Below, piece after piece: positions 44,495-53,635 of a stretch of DNA of 64,000 bases. The position numbers were made by a program, and so were the translations under genes. The stretch covers positions 2,903,001-2,967,000 of the forward strand of contig JBBBDQ010000347.1 of assembly GCA_037127315.1 (NCBI GenBank). The letters run 5' to 3'. This DNA is from Ascarosepion bandense (lineage: Eukaryota > Mollusca > Cephalopoda > Sepiida > Sepiidae). The notes beneath the pieces were generated by a model. It was given only the letters and a program-made list of their open reading frames with translations. It did not search any database and was not told the DNA's origin. Each line of letters starts with the position of its first letter. Position 1 is the first letter of the stretch.

Positions 44495-44765
44495 AGTGTA
44501 CGGAAGAAAATCCCACAGTGCGAGAAACTGTTGGAGTAGAAATGGCTGTCACTTTTAGCTATTTCAATCGTAAACGTATGGGAGCTGGATAGCAATTTAA
44601 TGGAACACTTATATTCATGCAGTCTGGGCATCAAGAAAAAAGATTGGCGGAGCAATTGCCATGTAAATATTTGTAGGAAAGACATTTGAAGCGATGTCAT
44701 GTCGATGAGAATGTGACTGAAGACGAGATAAACTATTACATTACAGATTCATCTTTCGAGAACAT
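44495..44765 (-). mobile_element. LINE-B relic 9
   Basis: Nucleotide resemblance to relic 4: aaaatcccacagtgcgagaaactgttggagtaga (part), agctatttcaatcgtaaacg, ccatgtaaatatttgtagga, gatgtcatgtcgatgagaat. Minus orientation; no usable frame. Confidence 0.65.
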
Positions 44766-44939
44766 GGCTTTTATTAGAAATATTTTCGTAAAACAACTGT
44801 TCTTTGCTACTATCATTGACCTTGTCTACGTGGCCTTGTGTCATTAAGTTTCAGTTAGAGTTTTGATGAAAAGTATTCACGGGCAACAGAAGCAAAAATA
44901 AATAAAAAAATGGTTGAAAATATGAAAACTACGCATTAT

Positions 44940-45019
44940 GAAATAATGAAAGAAAGAAAAAGAAAACTATGCTAAATTATATTAGGAAATGAATAAATAC
45001 AAGTGCAAATAATTGAATT

Positions 45020-45071
<52 letters not shown>

Positions 45072-45649
45072 AAAAACGAAGGAAAGAAAGCAAAAAGAAA
45101 AGTACGCTAAATTGCACTAAGAAATAAAAGAATAAAAGTGAAAAAAAATTGTATTTAGCAGGAAAGAAAGAATGAAAGAAAATTACGTTAAATTACATTA
45201 AGAAATAAATAAAAGTGCAATTAATAGAATTAAAAATAAAGAAAGAAAGAAAGAAAGAAAAAACGAAGGAAAGACAGAAAAAAGAAAAATACGCTAAATT
45301 TCACTAAGAAATAAAAGAATAAAAGTGAAAAAAATTGTATTAAGAAAGAATGAATGAAAAGTACGCTAAATTACATTAAGAAATAAGTAAAAGTGCAATT
45401 AATTGTATTAAGAAAGAAAGAAAGAAAGAAAGAAAATAGAACAAAGAAAGAGAACGTAGGAAAGAAAGAAAGAAAGAAAGAAAAAGAAAGAAAAAGAAAG
45501 AAAATACTCTAAATTGCACTAACGAAATAAATATATAAAAGTGAAAAAAATTGTTATAAAAAAAGAAAGAAAAAGTTACGCTAGATTACATTACGACATA
45601 AATAAATAAAAGTGCAATGAATTGTATTCTGAAAGAAAGAAAGAAAGAA

Positions 45650-45681
<32 letters not shown>

Positions 45682-46015
45682 AAGAGTGATCAATGAGATT
45701 AAGACTTATTTTGCAAGAAATAAAGAAATAAATTGAATGATATGGTTTATTTAGAAAGAAAATAAAAAGTTTGATGAAGTACATTAAGAAAAAAGCAATA
45801 AAGAAAGAATAAGAACGAAAGAAAGAAAAATAAGTGGTTTGTGTTATTAACAAAATATAGAGAAAGAAATAAGAAAACGAATGAAAAAAAAAGGAAGGAA
45901 AGGTGCAAATGAAGAAATAAAACTGAAGCATGAAAATGAATGGAACCGTTTGTTAAAAAAGAATGAAAATGAAAACGAAAGAAAGAAAGAAGAAGATCAA
46001 ATATGAAAAAGAACA
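44940..46015. repeat. (GAAA)n higher-order repeat with alternating A/B islands
   Basis: GAAA tetranucleotide tracts alternate with two ~45-60 bp island types. Type B (acattaagaaataaataaaa then gtgcaattaattg) appears near 44970, 45185, 45365 and 45580. Type A (gcactaagaaataaaag then aataaaagtgaaaaaaattg) appears near 45100, 45290 and 45510. The B-A dimer recurs every ~180-215 bp. The right end (45690-46015) is degenerate. The F-rich minus-strand frames are repeat translations. Confidence 0.85.
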
Positions 46016-46616
46016 TTGCAGGGAGAATTCAGCATATAGAAAACTGATTTAACACTTGAATGAAAAAGATCAAAATATTATTAAAAAAATAGACTTTTCT
46101 TAAAAAGCGGGACTTTCTGCTAAACGGAATCATTTAGATTATTGTTATTAATAATCATAATAATAATACTGTAAAATATTTTAAAGAACTGCCAAAAAAG
46201 CGAAAGTAAGAGATTGACTACGGTAATGAATGAAGTAAGGGGAAAAACTGAGAAGAAAATAAAATGATTGTAAATGTGCTGCAGGAAATTAGAGAGCTGG
46301 CGGCTGGAAATTAAACTCGTCTGAAGCTAGGCAAAAAAAAAAAAAAATAACAAACTATTTTGCGCACCCATTTCACCCATTAAGATAGGCAGCCATTTTT
46401 GGCGGGAAATTAGGGGGCGAGGTGTCGAAACAGAAAACATTGAACTGTGGAATTTGTTGACGTCAGAAACGAATTAATGCTTTTTGACTTTGAAATAAAT
46501 AACAGACAGGTGTGTTTCCTTGACGCATAATATCTTCTTTTTTTTCTCTCTCTCTTTCTTACCGCCTGACTCTCTTAGCCTTTATCCTCCCATTAAAGCA
46601 TTTTTCTTGAGCTTGA
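46016..46616. other. No gene seen
   Basis: Less repetitive DNA with an A13 run at 46332-46345 and a CT-rich stretch at 46528-46560. No frame longer than a few dozen codons and no recognised motif. Confidence 0.45.
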
Positions 46617-46625
46617 GCTGACATT

Positions 46626-46634
46626 CTTCTTCTT

Positions 46635-46665
<31 letters not shown>

Positions 46666-46695
46666 TGTGTTTTCTTCTTCTTCTTCTTCTTCTAC

Positions 46696-46726
<31 letters not shown>
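46626..46726. repeat. (CTT)n then (ATT)n trinucleotide repeats
   Basis: About 13 CTT units, a short TATGTGTTT break, six more CTT units, then ATT units. Confidence 0.95.
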
Positions 46727-46918
46727 CCTATAATTTATAATTTTCAGGAATTATTTTATCTAATCATCACATACTATATATAATTATGTATTTGGGTAGC
46801 AATCCTTCTTTCATACAAGTTTCATTAAAGACGAATTTTCTCTATACACAACGAGAGCTTTCGTTATCTTTTAGCAATAATCAAAGATGGGCTTCATGTG
46901 CAACTCAATATATATACA

Positions 46919-46985
46919 GTAATCCTCAGACAGATCTATTTCACCGTATCACAGCTCATCAGTACGGTTAGACATCCGATTGCTT
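46919..46985 (-). ncRNA. Candidate hammerhead ribozyme, copy 3
   Basis: Minus strand: CTGATGA at 46962-46956, helix II GCTG-TGATA-CGGT (weak pairs), GAAA, helix III with a GATC loop (second pair mutated), cleavage triplet GTC at 46931-46929. Helix I strands pair at A-U, U-G, C-G, C-G around mismatches. Upstream GCAATCGGATGTCTAACCG matches copy 1. The tRNA-like head is missing. It lies immediately 3' of PLE-5 on the same strand and at a short TATATA run. Confidence 0.6.
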
Positions 46986-47009
46986 CTAGCCATTTTTATG
47001 TGAGTGTGT

Positions 47010-47445
47010 TATTTGTTTACTTTAGATACCAAGAATAATTTCGATAGAAGTGTTCTATTTCTGTACTTATTATTATCAAATGAAGACGTGTGTTGATAAA
47101 ATCGTTTTTTCACAGAGTTCTTAGTACTACCCACATAAATCTTTATATTACTCGTGTTTTCAGCAGAAGAAACTTTACATTATTAGATAATTGATTCTGT
47201 AAGACACCTATTCTCCAAAGGCCAATCTATAGGCTTTGTACAATTGTATTTATTATTGTAGAAATTGTTAATTCCATATATTAGATTATTTTTATTTTTA
47301 ATTAAGTTTAAATTTTTATTTAGAATATTATTTTTATTTTTTCTAGATTATTCATACAACTATAACTTAAATTATGAGTATTTTCATTGAAAATATCACT
47401 TAAATGATTATTATTCGGAAAGTGTTTCTTAATCAAAGAGAGGAA
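47010..47445 (-). mobile_element. PLE-5: GIY-YIG endonuclease segment (best preserved)
   Basis: The minus-strand frame with few stops reads [36 protein letters not shown], a C-rich linker with KYNCTKPIDWPLENRCLTES, then NIKIYVGSTKNSVKKRFYQH and TSSFDNNKYRNRTLLSKLF. IYVG ... F-H is the YIG half of the GIY-YIG catalytic domain with its downstream Arg and His. Two stops follow TESII. The RT part is absent. This is the clearest endonuclease domain in the window. Confidence 0.8.
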
Positions 47446-47640
47446 TTTTTTTTTTCTAATTTGCTACTAATCCTGTGCGTGTGTGTGTTTGTGTGTGTGT
47501 GTGCGTGTGCGTGTGATGGGTAAATTTTCGCCATTTTCTGTTTCATTTCACTCATACGCGTTGTATCTTTATGATTTTGAAGACTGAACAGTATAATAGG
47601 TTCAGTCTCTGAGAAAAAGAGCGTCTTGAACCAATTCACT
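47446..47640. other. No gene seen; (TG)n at 47476-47516
   Basis: TG/CG run and unassigned DNA. Confidence 0.6.
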
Positions 47641-48270
47641 CAGCCATAAATTTGAAACAGTAAGCAGTATTGCTTGCCATTAGCGCTTGAAGCTCCAACA
47701 CGGACCGTTTAGATTGTTTGGGTGTGGATCTGGGGACAGTACAGAGGATTTGGAAATAGTTGGATGGATCTAATAGGGATTATAAACTTGTTTCGAGTGA
47801 CCATTATGCCTCCGTTCATCTTCCAATATTACCCTGGAATCAGAAGAGAGTATAACTTCAAGCAGCTTGATTACTGTCAAGGTGATGGCTGCTAGATAAC
47901 TCTATGTTTGCACCATGCCACACTATCAAGAGAACACAGTTGTGGCAGTCAGAAAATTTCTGGTATAACATCACCCTTTGCATCTAGACAGTGCAAAATA
48001 TTGAAAAGGCGTTGTATTATATATTCAGTTAACATGAATATGTTAAATGAATATGTAAAATGGTATATTATATAATATGGTGTTTGCAGTATTCACTAAT
48101 GTTGATGACGTCGTACCTCCATTCAACTTCTCATGGGGCCTCACACTCAACAATGGCCTACAACAGAAGCTTTGAAGAGGTAGAGATGCGCTGGGCTAAG
48201 ATGTTGGATATTTGAAGATTCTACGTCTGGCAACAAGATAACCCAGTCGCAGGTGCCATACAATTTCTGC
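47640..48270 (+). mobile_element. Tc1/mariner-superfamily transposase debris 1
   Basis: Scrambled and frameshifted, but with recognisable transposase pieces. They are VDLGTVQRIWK-LDGSNRDYKLV (~47722-47795, a helix-turn-helix segment) and APCHTIKRTQLW-SENF (~47910-47965). Further on are VVPPFNFSWGLTLN (~48110-48150) and FYVWQQDNPVAG (~48220-48255, with the catalytic D of the QQD box). The order (CHT before QQD) does not match a single intact copy, so two overlapping or rearranged copies are likely. Confidence 0.6.
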
Positions 48271-48283
48271 GCCCACATCATAC

Positions 48284-48301
48284 AGTGTATATTATAATAA
48301 G

Positions 48302-48349
<48 letters not shown>

Positions 48350-48367
48350 CTTATTATAATATACACT
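48284..48367. repeat. 84-bp perfect palindrome centred on (TA)n
   Basis: Arms agtgtatattataataagaaa and its exact reverse complement enclose an uninterrupted TA tract. Both 42-bp halves are perfectly complementary. Confidence 0.95.
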
Positions 48368-48400
48368 AGATACAGTCTATCTATCTATTTATCTATCTGC

Positions 48401-48401
<1 letters not shown>

Positions 48402-48440
<39 letters not shown>
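48402..48440. repeat. (TA)n microsatellite
   Basis: About 19 units. Confidence 0.95.
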
Positions 48441-48443
<3 letters not shown>

Positions 48444-48546
48444 ATGTGACGTAAATATCGAAGAAACCAAAGGAAGGATAACTCTCTAGGAGAGCTCTAA
48501 ATATATATGTATATAAATATATAGAGAGCAAATATATGTAAAAATA

Positions 48547-48738
48547 TAAGACAGACACGTTATTGCATGATTAATCAGAAGTTTAGACCTATTGCAAGTA
48601 AACCATCATCAGCTCCCGTCTTTATTGTACAGAAGACTTTACAAACTCTTTTGTACAATAAAAAAGGAACCTGATGATGGTTCGCCTGAAATAGGCCTAA
48701 ACATCCGCTTAGCCATAGAATAACCTGTCTGTCTTAAT
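48547..48738. mobile_element. Fold-back element with ~90-bp arms and hammerhead-like boxes
   Basis: The left arm (aagacagacacgttatt ... aaccatcatcag ... tttattgtac) and right arm (gtacaataaa ... cctgatgatggtt ... taacctgtctgtctta) are imperfect inverted copies. Each arm, read toward its outer end, contains CTGATGATGGTT followed by an AATAGGnCTAAAC segment. This resembles the CTGATGA ... GAAAC arrangement of PLE-type hammerheads, but with TAAA in place of GAAA. Confidence 0.6.
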
Positions 48739-48741
48739 TTT

Positions 48742-48761
48742 TACACACACACACACACACA

Positions 48762-48796
<35 letters not shown>
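48742..48796. repeat. (CA)n(TA)n compound microsatellite
   Basis: CA run, then ~15 TA units, ending at LINE-B relic 10. Confidence 0.95.
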
Positions 48797-48798
<2 letters not shown>

Positions 48799-48799
48799 G

Positions 48800-49560
48800 G
48801 TAAACTCTTTCAGGAGACCTCCCGTGGAATGACTATATCGAATCCATAGCTAAATCCGCTGCTAAAAAGGTCGGTTCACTGTGTACGGCAAGGAATTTTT
48901 TCCCATCTGCATCCGTCCTTCACATATAAAAATCTGCCATCAGCCCGTGTATTGAATATTGCTGACACATCTGGTCGGGTGCTCCTTCTATTCACCTCGG
49001 GGTTCTTGACAAAATCTAACGGAGAATCTCTAACGTGATCAATCCCAACTTGGCAGCTCAGATGCAGTCACTTTCTCACGGCGTAATATGGCTTCTTTTT
49101 GTCTCTTCTAAAAATACTTTCACAGCTTCTCCTCCGATAAAATTAGCTCACTGGTGCACCCTATGCATGAATTTACTCCAGCTACGAAACTAGCAGCTAG
49201 GTTTTACAGTAAAACCAATAAAATGTATCCGTAACTTCTACTTTACTAGCTTCTTTTCTCGCATTTCCCACCTGTGGAATTCCCTTTAATATACTTGCTT
49301 CCCGACAGTTACAATCTCCAAGAATTTAAATGTAAAGTCAATAGTCATCTCCTATCTCACTAACTTGCATCCTCTCTCTCATGCTATTTTCTTCGTCCAC
49401 TCCAGTCTCATCAGTATTCTCATCCTTCTCTTACCATCTTCCCGACACTCCCTGTATTCTGTCATTCTTTCTTATAACTTTTCTTCTATGTAAACGCCTG
49501 TTCAACACTGACAGTAAAATGCCCTGCTTGGGGCGATATGATTATAATAAAAAAGATATG
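48800..49560 (+). mobile_element. LINE-B relic 10
   Basis: Begins in the post-RT region with WNDYIESIAKSAAKKVGSLC (~48825-48885) in one frame, then an HIWSGAPSIHLGVLDK segment, LSH and KNTFTASPP in another. It then reads FFSRISHLWNSL (~49250-49290) and the 3' UTR, ending with tggggcgatatgattata at ~49530 and an A-run. Several stops. Confidence 0.85.
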
Positions 49561-49589
49561 ATGGACTAGGATACCTAGATTTGACAAAA

Positions 49590-49591
49590 TG

Positions 49592-49655
<64 letters not shown>

Positions 49656-49676
49656 CCTGGCCGATAGATAGATAGT

Positions 49677-49731
<55 letters not shown>

Positions 49732-49744
49732 CCTGGCGAGTGAG

Positions 49745-49808
<64 letters not shown>

Positions 49809-49822
49809 CCAGATAGATAGCC

Positions 49823-49862
<40 letters not shown>

Positions 49863-49885
49863 CCTGGCCGATGGACGAGATAGAC

Positions 49886-49929
<44 letters not shown>

Positions 49930-49959
49930 CCTGGCCAGTGTAGATAGATGATAGATAGT

Positions 49960-50003
<44 letters not shown>

Positions 50004-50004
50004 T
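49590..50004. repeat. (GATA)n array with GATCCTGGCC spacers
   Basis: Six GATA blocks separated by gatcctggccgatagat, gatcctggcgagtgaga, gatccagatagatagccag, gatcctggccgatggacgag and gatcctggccagtgtagatag. Spacing is about 60-90 bp. The spacer differs from that of the 40.3 and 51.7 kb arrays. Confidence 0.95.
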
Positions 50005-50190
50005 CCTCTCTCTCATTCTTCTATCTCCGTTCACTACACTCTCGTCAGTATTCTAATACTTCTTTAACCCACTTCCTATTACCCCCTATAACATGTCACT
50101 CTCTCTTATAACTTTCCTCCTACGTAACCCCCCTGCTTAAGAGTGGTAGTAAAATGCCTTGCCTGAGGCGACACGATTATTATATAAAAA
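50005..50190 (+). mobile_element. LINE-B 3' UTR piece repeated beyond the GATA array
   Basis: Matches 49370-49560 in order and orientation: cctctctctcattcttc, cactctcgtcagtattct, ataacatgtcactctctc, cttataactttcctcctacgtaa, and tgccttgcctgaggcgac. It ends in a TATATAAAAAA tail. It is therefore a second LINE-B 3' end, or the duplicate of one, on the far side of the array. Confidence 0.8.
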
Positions 50191-50403
50191 AATAGTCTGT
50201 TTTGTTTCATCTTCTTTGTAACTATATCCTTACTCACATTGATAGTTCGTCTTTTCTTCCTGCTTTCCTTTTGTATAAATTTTCCTGTTGTAATAATCCA
50301 ATAATTCAGAAAATTATTACAATATAGTTTGTTTAATACCAATATCATTACAGGAACGGTTAATTAAAATTTCGTGACCATGTGTGACATTCTCTTACTA
50401 CAT

Positions 50404-50687
50404 CAGCCAGTTTAGTGCTATACGTGATACACACTTTGGGCGATCATGTCATCAAAGAGACATGACTGACTAGGCAGAAGATTATCCCGCAGTAAATTGC
50501 CATTGCCTTCTGCGGTAGATTGGTTGCCAGCCACGGCAAACCAATCTGTCCTATTGTTTAAGCAATAACTGGAGGGAAGAGCCGGATTAATATCCTTCCC
50601 AAGGGTATTTGTGCTTAAGTAACTGCAAGGAATTTAACTTGAATTCGATCTCTTGTTCCGAGTCGATATCCACTGCACCACAACGCA
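50404..50687 (-). mobile_element. SINE-1, copy 9
   Basis: Reverse-oriented. The 3' end is at 50404, core at ~50505-50530, and a B-box region with a deletion (aacttgaattcgatctcttg at ~50636). Head complement caccacaacgc at 50675-50686. Confidence 0.85.
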
Positions 50688-50689
50688 TA

Positions 50690-51660
50690 TCCTCTTACAA
50701 TATAGAGGTGCTAATAAATATGTACATAATGTAAGTAATCTCTTCATAAAAAGATAAAATTCACTTCTTTTATTTTACGAAATGTTACGAAATGGATTTA
50801 CTCTGACAGATTTTTAATTTAATTTAATTGTTTAAACAAATAAATTAAGAATTAATTTCTTTATGAATTTATTCATTTTATTCCTAAATACACTGGAATA
50901 GAAATTGAGAAAATAATTATTTTTCATACTTGAACTTCAAATTGGAATATGCAAATTAAAATTTGCACATTTATTTGTATTAGCGTTGCGCAAGATATAT
51001 ACTACATACTGGCTAATAAATCCCAAATTATTTCATATCAAGTTTTAGAACATAATATTATTTCATCTATATAGATTTAACGTCAAGGATAATGCAAGTA
51101 TTTTGGTTAATTATATAGTAATAAAGAACTTTTTCAAGGTGATATTTTACTGGTTCACACGACTAATATTAACATTTGTAAAAAGAGCCCAAACGTAAAC
51201 CACTTCGACTGTTCAACAAAACACCAAATCTCAATATAATTAAAAACATCTATGGTATATTTTTGTGCAAACAAGAGAGAAAGAGATTAAATCTACCATT
51301 TCACTAAAAGGGTTAGGTCTAGTTTTACTGGAAGAATAGCTCATCTGGATCTAACAGCTCAGAGGATAAAAACTGACAAATCTATGTCACACAAAAAAAA
51401 AACCCAAAAGAAAAAAACTAGTGACGCTTCATAATCACAGAGCGGATTCTGAGTCTATTCCAATGAACGCCTTTTCTCTCGGAAGGTCTTGTGACTTGAG
51501 CACTTATTAAGAGATCAGCACACCACAGATTTCAAATGAAACTCATTCATGTGACCTATTCTAAAATGAGGGTGGAGGTCCCGATATCTCTTCAGTATAT
51601 GTGTGACTCCTCCTCATATTCTCTGCTATTAACAGTATCAACTTAGGCCACATATACAGT
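50690..51660. other. No gene seen
   Basis: About 1 kb of AT-rich, low-repeat DNA, the longest stretch here without an assigned element. Frames are short and no exon-like signal was found. Confidence 0.5.
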
Positions 51661-51674
51661 ACTGCTGCTATATA

Positions 51675-51711
51675 TATATAATGAACAGACTGAAATTGAT
51701 ATGGACTGAAT

Positions 51712-51783
<72 letters not shown>

Positions 51784-51815
51784 GAACAGACTGAAATTGA
51801 TATGGACTGATAGAT

Positions 51816-51869
<54 letters not shown>

Positions 51870-51901
51870 GAACAGACTGAAATTGATATGGACTGAATGA
51901 A

Positions 51902-51944
<43 letters not shown>

Positions 51945-51945
51945 C
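51675..51945. repeat. (GATA)n array with AATGAACAGACTGAAATTG spacers
   Basis: Three GATA blocks and three copies of a ~34-bp spacer (aatgaacagactgaaattg then atatggactga) at ~51681, 51781 and 51867. The spacer is recognisably related to aatgaacggactgaaat of the 40.3 kb array. Confidence 0.95.
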
Positions 51946-52257
51946 GAATTTCAGTCAAAATAGTTCTTTGAGAGGATTAACTATTTTTAGTTATTTTTCA
52001 AAGATGAAAGATTGACAGTTTCTAGCTAATCTGTCGTTATTTGCATGAAAATTGATCAGTTGAACTACATTGCTTGGTTCCACCAGTTCTAACCTTCTAG
52101 ACTAATTCCCGACATACCCAGTACTCTGTAGCGAACCTCCCTCATTACCTTCATATTTCATTAATGAGATGTAAGTTCTAATCTAACAGGTTCTTTCCAT
52201 GACCCACTACAAAATCTAACATTTCATGTATAGCGTTAACGGTTATCTTCCACATCT

Positions 52258-52750
52258 GTCAGTCAAGTTCCATACGTGATAACTACTTGAGTGATCATGA
52301 ATGACTAGGCAGAAGATATTCCCTCAGTAGGTTGCCATTACATTCTGTGGTAGACTGGTTGCCAGCCAAGGTTATAGAACTCAATCTGTCCTGTTATTCA
52401 ACCCGCAGCAGGGTTTGCAGTCGAAGCAGTCGTCTTAGGATGGCTGCTCTATAACCCTATAACACTGTCAGCTCTCTGCTTCCGAGCAGAGAGCACAAAC
52501 CCAGTCGTGGTTCCGCCGAAGGGTAGAACCACGACTCGGTAAAAATAGACAGACATATTTTTGGCCCGGCTATATGGCCGGGAATTCCCACATTAAAATG
52601 ACCATGTGTCACATCCGGCCTTGCGTGGGAAGGCTAGTAAATACAGCAGCTGTAAGAGAGAAGAGATAGATTAATACCGCATTTAAAGGTATTTGGGCGT
52701 AAGTGAATGCAACGGATTCAACTGGTACTCGAAAACTGCTCTTCGATTTT
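52258..52750 (-). mobile_element. SINE-1, copy 10, split by module X
   Basis: The 3' part is at 52258-52404 (core gtagactggttgccagccaagg ~52349) and the 5' part at ~52640-52750 (gtatttgggcgtaagtgaatgc ... ttcaactggtactcg). The inserted module lies between. The small direct repeat gcagcag at both junctions (~52404 and ~52633) may be the target duplication. Confidence 0.75.
52405..52640 (-). repeat. Hairpin-rich module X, inserted in SINE-1
   Basis: Three nearby perfect or near-perfect hairpins: GCTCTCTGCT-TCCG-AGCAGAGAGC (52472-52495), AGTCGTGGTTC ... GAACCACGACT (52503-52536), and CCCGGC-TATATG-GCCGGG (52565-52582). The rest matches the internal modules of the two-LTR element at 53.6-54.8 kb in reverse and is related to the 17-18.6 kb satellite. 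Confidence 0.7.
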
Positions 52751-52759
52751 CCATATATG

Positions 52760-53130
52760 TTGCTCATAGCTCTTACTCTGTAATCTTTAACCTTGAATAG
52801 CGTTTGGTGCATGTATAGAATCAGTATTATTTTCAAAGATCAAACGTTCTGAACTTGTACGATTCAACTGCGAGGTATATAAAAACTGTCTCTTTGAGGA
52901 CAAATATTGACCATCTACGTATCAAATAATAAGAATTCCTCTTTAACATTGTGTTTCCATTTGTTTGCCGAAACTGTATCTTTATCAGACTCTCTACTTT
53001 TGAAACTGAGAAGAGGCTTTGCTTTCGTAAACAGATGCGAGATTGACCCCGCGTTTATGGGAAATTTTGCCCAAGCGTACGTGCTAGGAAAGACACACGA
53101 TAAAAAACCGTGTCTCTATTAGTTCATCTA
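52760..53130. other. No gene seen
   Basis: Unassigned; frames of up to ~70 codons without recognisable motifs. Confidence 0.4.
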
Positions 53131-53132
53131 AC

Positions 53133-53136
<4 letters not shown>

Positions 53137-53182
<46 letters not shown>
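53137..53182. repeat. (TA)n microsatellite
   Basis: About 22 units. Confidence 0.95.
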
Positions 53183-53185
<3 letters not shown>

Positions 53186-53470
53186 CCAACAAACCTACAA
53201 AGGTTTCACCTAAACGGATCTTCAGGGAAGGTTGGCTTCAGGTTTGTTGGCTCACTGGGTTAATTTACTTATTCTGCTCTGCTTACGTATTGAGCGCTTT
53301 TTGTTATTGATTACTCGTCTCGGGTTTTTCTTTGGGCTACGTACTGGCTCGGTCCAAATCGCTTTATCTGATGTTCATGTGCTTAGCTCTTTCTTTTTTT
53401 ACAATCATTTTTTTCCTTCCGCATATATACGCGGAGCGTTTTTCGAAACGAGTATAGTGATAAACTTGCA
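53183..53470. other. No gene seen
   Basis: Balanced-composition unassigned DNA with a short local repeat (ggttggcttcaggtttgttggctc). A 106-codon plus-strand frame crosses into the TA/GA repeat and shows no known motif. Confidence 0.4.
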
Positions 53471-53472
53471 TT

Positions 53473-53473
<1 letters not shown>

Positions 53474-53528
<55 letters not shown>
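53474..53528. repeat. (TA)n(GA)n compound microsatellite
   Basis: ~15 TA units followed by ~12 GA units. Confidence 0.95.
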
Positions 53529-53635
53529 AATATAGACATATTGATAGATTGATAGATGGGTAAGATCAGCCAGACGAAACCGAAAAAGTCGAAACCATGG
53601 TAGCGTAACAGGCTGATCTTCTCTACCTAAATATC

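Noticed and set aside
45581..46016. 116- and 89-codon minus-strand frames rich in Phe/Ser/Leu, like membrane proteins
   Set aside because: They are antisense translations of degenerate (GAAA)n repeat; hydrophobicity comes from TTT/TTC codons.
49486..50034. 182-codon minus-strand open frame
   Set aside because: It is a Ser-Ile-Tyr-Leu translation of the GATA array, not a protein.
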